Below are positions 4,607-6,672 of a stretch of DNA of 6,672 bases, in pieces. The notes under the pieces were generated by a model, which made no database searches, was not told the origin of the DNA, and was given only the letters and a program-made list of their open reading frames with translations. The stretch lies in contig CAJMQV010000108.1 in the NCBI GenBank assembly GCA_905215575.1, positions 1-6,672 on the forward strand, given 5' to 3'. This stretch comes from an uncultured bacterium (GTDB taxonomy: Bacteria > Bacteroidota > Bacteroidia > Bacteroidales > Bacteroidaceae). Numbering within the stretch: the stretch's first letter is position 1; every line of letters starts with the position of its first letter. A program made the translations under genes and the position numbers.

Positions 4607-6672
4607 TTATATAGGTTGCTTTTTGCAAGAAAAGAAAATGGAGAAGCGGCTTCCCGTGCCTGCTTCGGACCGTAATGATAGCCTTCCCTGAAGTTTTTCT
4701 ACGATCAGTTTGCAGATAGAGAGTCCCAGGCCGGTTCCTTGCGCAAACTCGTTCTGTTTGTAGAATCGGCCGAATATCATCTTTTGTTCGGACTGCGGGA
4801 TACCGATTCCGGTGTCCTCTACATAGATCTCCACTTCTTCGGTTTGCGGCATGTAGCTCCATCCCAGTTTGATGGAGCCTTCCCGGGTAAATTTGGAGGC
4901 ATTGTTCAGGAAGTTGGTGATCACCTGAACCAGCCGGTTTTTGTCGACGTGTACGATCAAGCCCTTTTCGCCTTCTTCCAACAGGAAGTGGAGCTGTCCG
5001 GGAATCAGAATCTTATGTGTCTGATAAGTATCCCTGATAAGGGCATCCAGCGGATAGTCATCACAGTCGAATGACATATATCCGGACTCGATGCGCGAAA
5101 GTTCCAATATATCGTTAATCAGTTTCAGCAACAACTCGCTGTTGCGGTTGATGGTATCTATATACTGTTCCTTCTCTTCGGGGGTGATGTCCGTATCATC
5201 CGGAGAGGCAAGCAGGGTGGAGAATCCGACAATGGCATTTAGCGGTGTACGTATTTCGTGGCTTATGTTGGCCAGGAAGGATTCTTTAAGTTCCGCCTTT
5301 TCCGCCATTTTACGGGCCTCGATCAATTCCTGTTCCCGTTTCTTGTAGTCCTCAATGTTTAATAAAAGGCCGGTGGTTTTCTGTCCGCCCAGAGCACTCT
5401 TCATGGTGCTGCACCGAAGTTCCCACCATTGGTATCCTGTACCGTTAAAGTCGCATTTCAGCTTTATGAAGTGTTTGCCGTTGGTGGCGTTCTTTGTCAA
5501 TAAGGCTTGTGTCGTATCCAGATAGTCGGCATCCACAAAGGACAGGAACCCGTCAATCGTCAATGGATGGGGAGCCATGCCCAAGTTTTTCCAAAAGGCG
5601 TATTCAAACACCATCGTATCGTCCTTTAACCGCCATGCGTATGTATCGCTTCCCTCGACTGCCAGCGCCAACGATTCTTTCTCATCTTCCAGTTCGTACA
5701 GGATGGAGCGTTTCCTTTTCGTTTCACGCCAATACAGGTAAGTGATGCCCGACAGCAGGCTGACAATGGCGGTGATGCTGCCTAATAGTGCGAACCACCA
5801 GACGATGGGGTGCCGGGTCTTGAATGGAATGTTGATAATGGTGTATTCATGGGGAATGTCTGCGATGGCCAGATGTTCTTTTTGCATGGCATTCCAGTCG
5901 ATGAAGTATCCTTTGGCGCTTTCCTGAATGGGTATGTCGGCAACGTTTTCTCCATTGAGGATACGGGCCGCCGCATGAACGGACTCTTCTACCTGGATAT
6001 GCATCGGGGTGATGTATCCGCCCAGAAAGTCGTGCCCGCAGTCAAAAAGTTCATTGATCGTTGTAAAGCGTTGCCGGGTGGACAAAGATGCCATAGTGAC
6101 CGTTGTGTAGTCAAACTTTGTCTGCAGATAAGGGAGGGTACTGTATTTACTGATAGACCAGATGAAGTCTCCACCTTTTGTCTGATCCTTATTCTGGTTC
6201 TTGGAGAGGTTACGGGCAGATAGCGCATTAATTATTATATGTCCTTTTTCTGCTTCTTTCCGTGTGTCGTTTTTGTCCAGATGCCAGTCCAGATTGGATA
6301 TGATGTCCGTCGATTTCAATTGGTTGTCAATATCGTTTCGGACTTTCCGGTCTAAGAACGTAAAGTCAAGTATGGTGTAAATATGGTTTTTGCCGGTTAG
6401 CTTGTGCACCATTTCCAGATTCTTTCTGAAATCTATCTTGTCGTGAAACCCGGTGACGTTGTTGTATTGTCCGATCAGTTCCCAATTGGGATAATTGACT
6501 CCGGAGAATACGATTGGTATTCCCTTCAATAACGGATGATGGGTTTCCAATAACGAGTAAGTGGCCTGGTCATCGTTAACAAGAAGAACTTCAGGTTTCC
6601 ATTTCGAAATAGAATCGAGAAAGTTATTGATCTTATCTATCTCTTGCTGTTCGTTGTTAATTTCACAATTCA
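4607..6672 (-). CDS. Membrane sensor histidine kinase with substrate-binding-like sensor domain (5' end missing)
   Basis: The frame is open from the right edge to TAA at 4609-4607, giving 687 visible residues; the true start and any signal peptide lie outside. Numbering is from the first complete codon (6670-6668). Residues 1 to about 285 resemble the ABC substrate-binding-like sensor domain of Bacteroidales kinases (VLLVNDDQATYSLL and IPIVFSGVNYPNW). A single membrane helix at about 288-313 (5809-5732) is followed by basic residues. A PAS-like region covers about 327-440, and a coiled linker leads to HisKA with FLANISHEIRTPLNAIVGFS; the phospho-accepting His is encoded at 5260-5258. The ATPase domain has an N box (NFLNNASKF), G1 (DTGIGIP) and G2 (GTGLGLS). 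The protein ends right after this domain, with no receiver or DNA-binding domain, so a separate response regulator is required; none is in the window. A partner could lie upstream, beyond the right edge. The ligand is unknown. Confidence 0.93.
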   Translation of the reverse strand, partial: NCEINNEQQEIDKINNFLDSISKWKPEVLLVNDDQATYSLLETHHPLLKGIPIVFSGVNYPNWELIGQYNNVTGFHDKIDFRKNLEMVHKLTGKNHIYTILDFTFLDRKVRNDIDNQLKSTDIISNLDWHLDKNDTRKEAEKGHIIINALSARNLSKNQNKDQTKGGDFIWSISKYSTLPYLQTKFDYTTVTMASLSTRQRFTTINELFDCGHDFLGGYITPMHIQVEESVHAAARILNGENVADIPIQESAKGYFIDWNAMQKEHLAIADIPHEYTIINIPFKTRHPIVWWFALLGSITAIVSLLSGITYLYWRETKRKRSILYELEDEKESLALAVEGSDTYAWRLKDDTMVFEYAFWKNLGMAPHPLTIDGFLSFVDADYLDTTQALLTKNATNGKHFIKLKCDFNGTGYQWWELRCSTMKSALGGQKTTGLLLNIEDYKKREQELIEARKMAEKAELKESFLANISHEIRTPLNAIVGFSTLLASPDDTDITPEEKEQYIDTINRNSELLLKLINDILELSRIESGYMSFDCDDYPLDALIRDTYQTHKILIPGQLHFLLEEGEKGLIVHVDKNRLVQVITNFLNNASKFTREGSIKLGWSYMPQTEEVEIYVEDTGIGIPQSEQKMIFGRFYKQNEFAQGTGLGLSICKLIVEKLQGRLSLRSEAGTGSRFSIFFSCKKQPI

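Noticed and set aside
5494..6223. Plus-strand open frames opposite the kinase sensor and membrane regions
   Set aside because: They are antisense to a well-supported histidine kinase frame and show no domain.
6548..6550. TTG at 6550 as the kinase start
   Set aside because: The frame continues upstream to the window edge with conserved sensor-domain sequence (KPEVLLVNDDQATYSLL), so the real start is outside.

Overview
The window looks like a chromosomal segment of a gut Bacteroides or a close relative (Bacteroidales). Three things point there: Bacteroides-type promoter boxes (TAnnTTTG near -7, TTTG near -33), start codons preceded by A/T-rich leaders rather than strong Shine-Dalgarno sites, and protein families typical of the group. 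I cannot name the species from sequence alone. No rRNA, tRNA, insertion sequence, CRISPR array or phage gene is visible.

Left part (1-2645), all on the minus strand. Read in the direction of transcription, it holds an AAA-type ATPase with a C-terminal winged-helix region (2645-1467), a small membrane protein with an N-terminal SHOCT motif and a DUF4870/Tic20-like membrane domain (1448-888), and the first 283 residues of pyruvate:ferredoxin (flavodoxin) oxidoreductase, nifJ (851 to the left edge). Gaps are 18 and 36 bases, so co-transcription is possible. A well-formed promoter (2671-2701) lies just upstream of the ATPase.

Middle part (2646-3408) is a roughly 760-base divergent intergenic region with no convincing gene. 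It is dense in structure: a bulged hairpin, two short perfect inverted repeats, a tandem array of about five 22-bp units, and a 7-bp inverted repeat that overlaps a plus-strand TATATTTG box. The layout suggests a regulated promoter for the gene to the right.

Right part (3409-6672) has two convergent genes whose stop codons are only 4 bases apart. The plus-strand gene (3409-4602) encodes an ATP-grasp-like protein of unknown substrate. The minus-strand gene (4607 to the right edge, 5' end missing) encodes a membrane histidine kinase with a substrate-binding-like extracytoplasmic sensor, one visible membrane helix, a PAS-like region, HisKA and HATPase domains, and no fused receiver.

No multi-gene system is demonstrated. 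The best leads are the 22-bp repeat array with its promoter and ATP-grasp gene, and the ATPase whose Walker B motif ends in Asp-Gln rather than the usual Asp-Glu.
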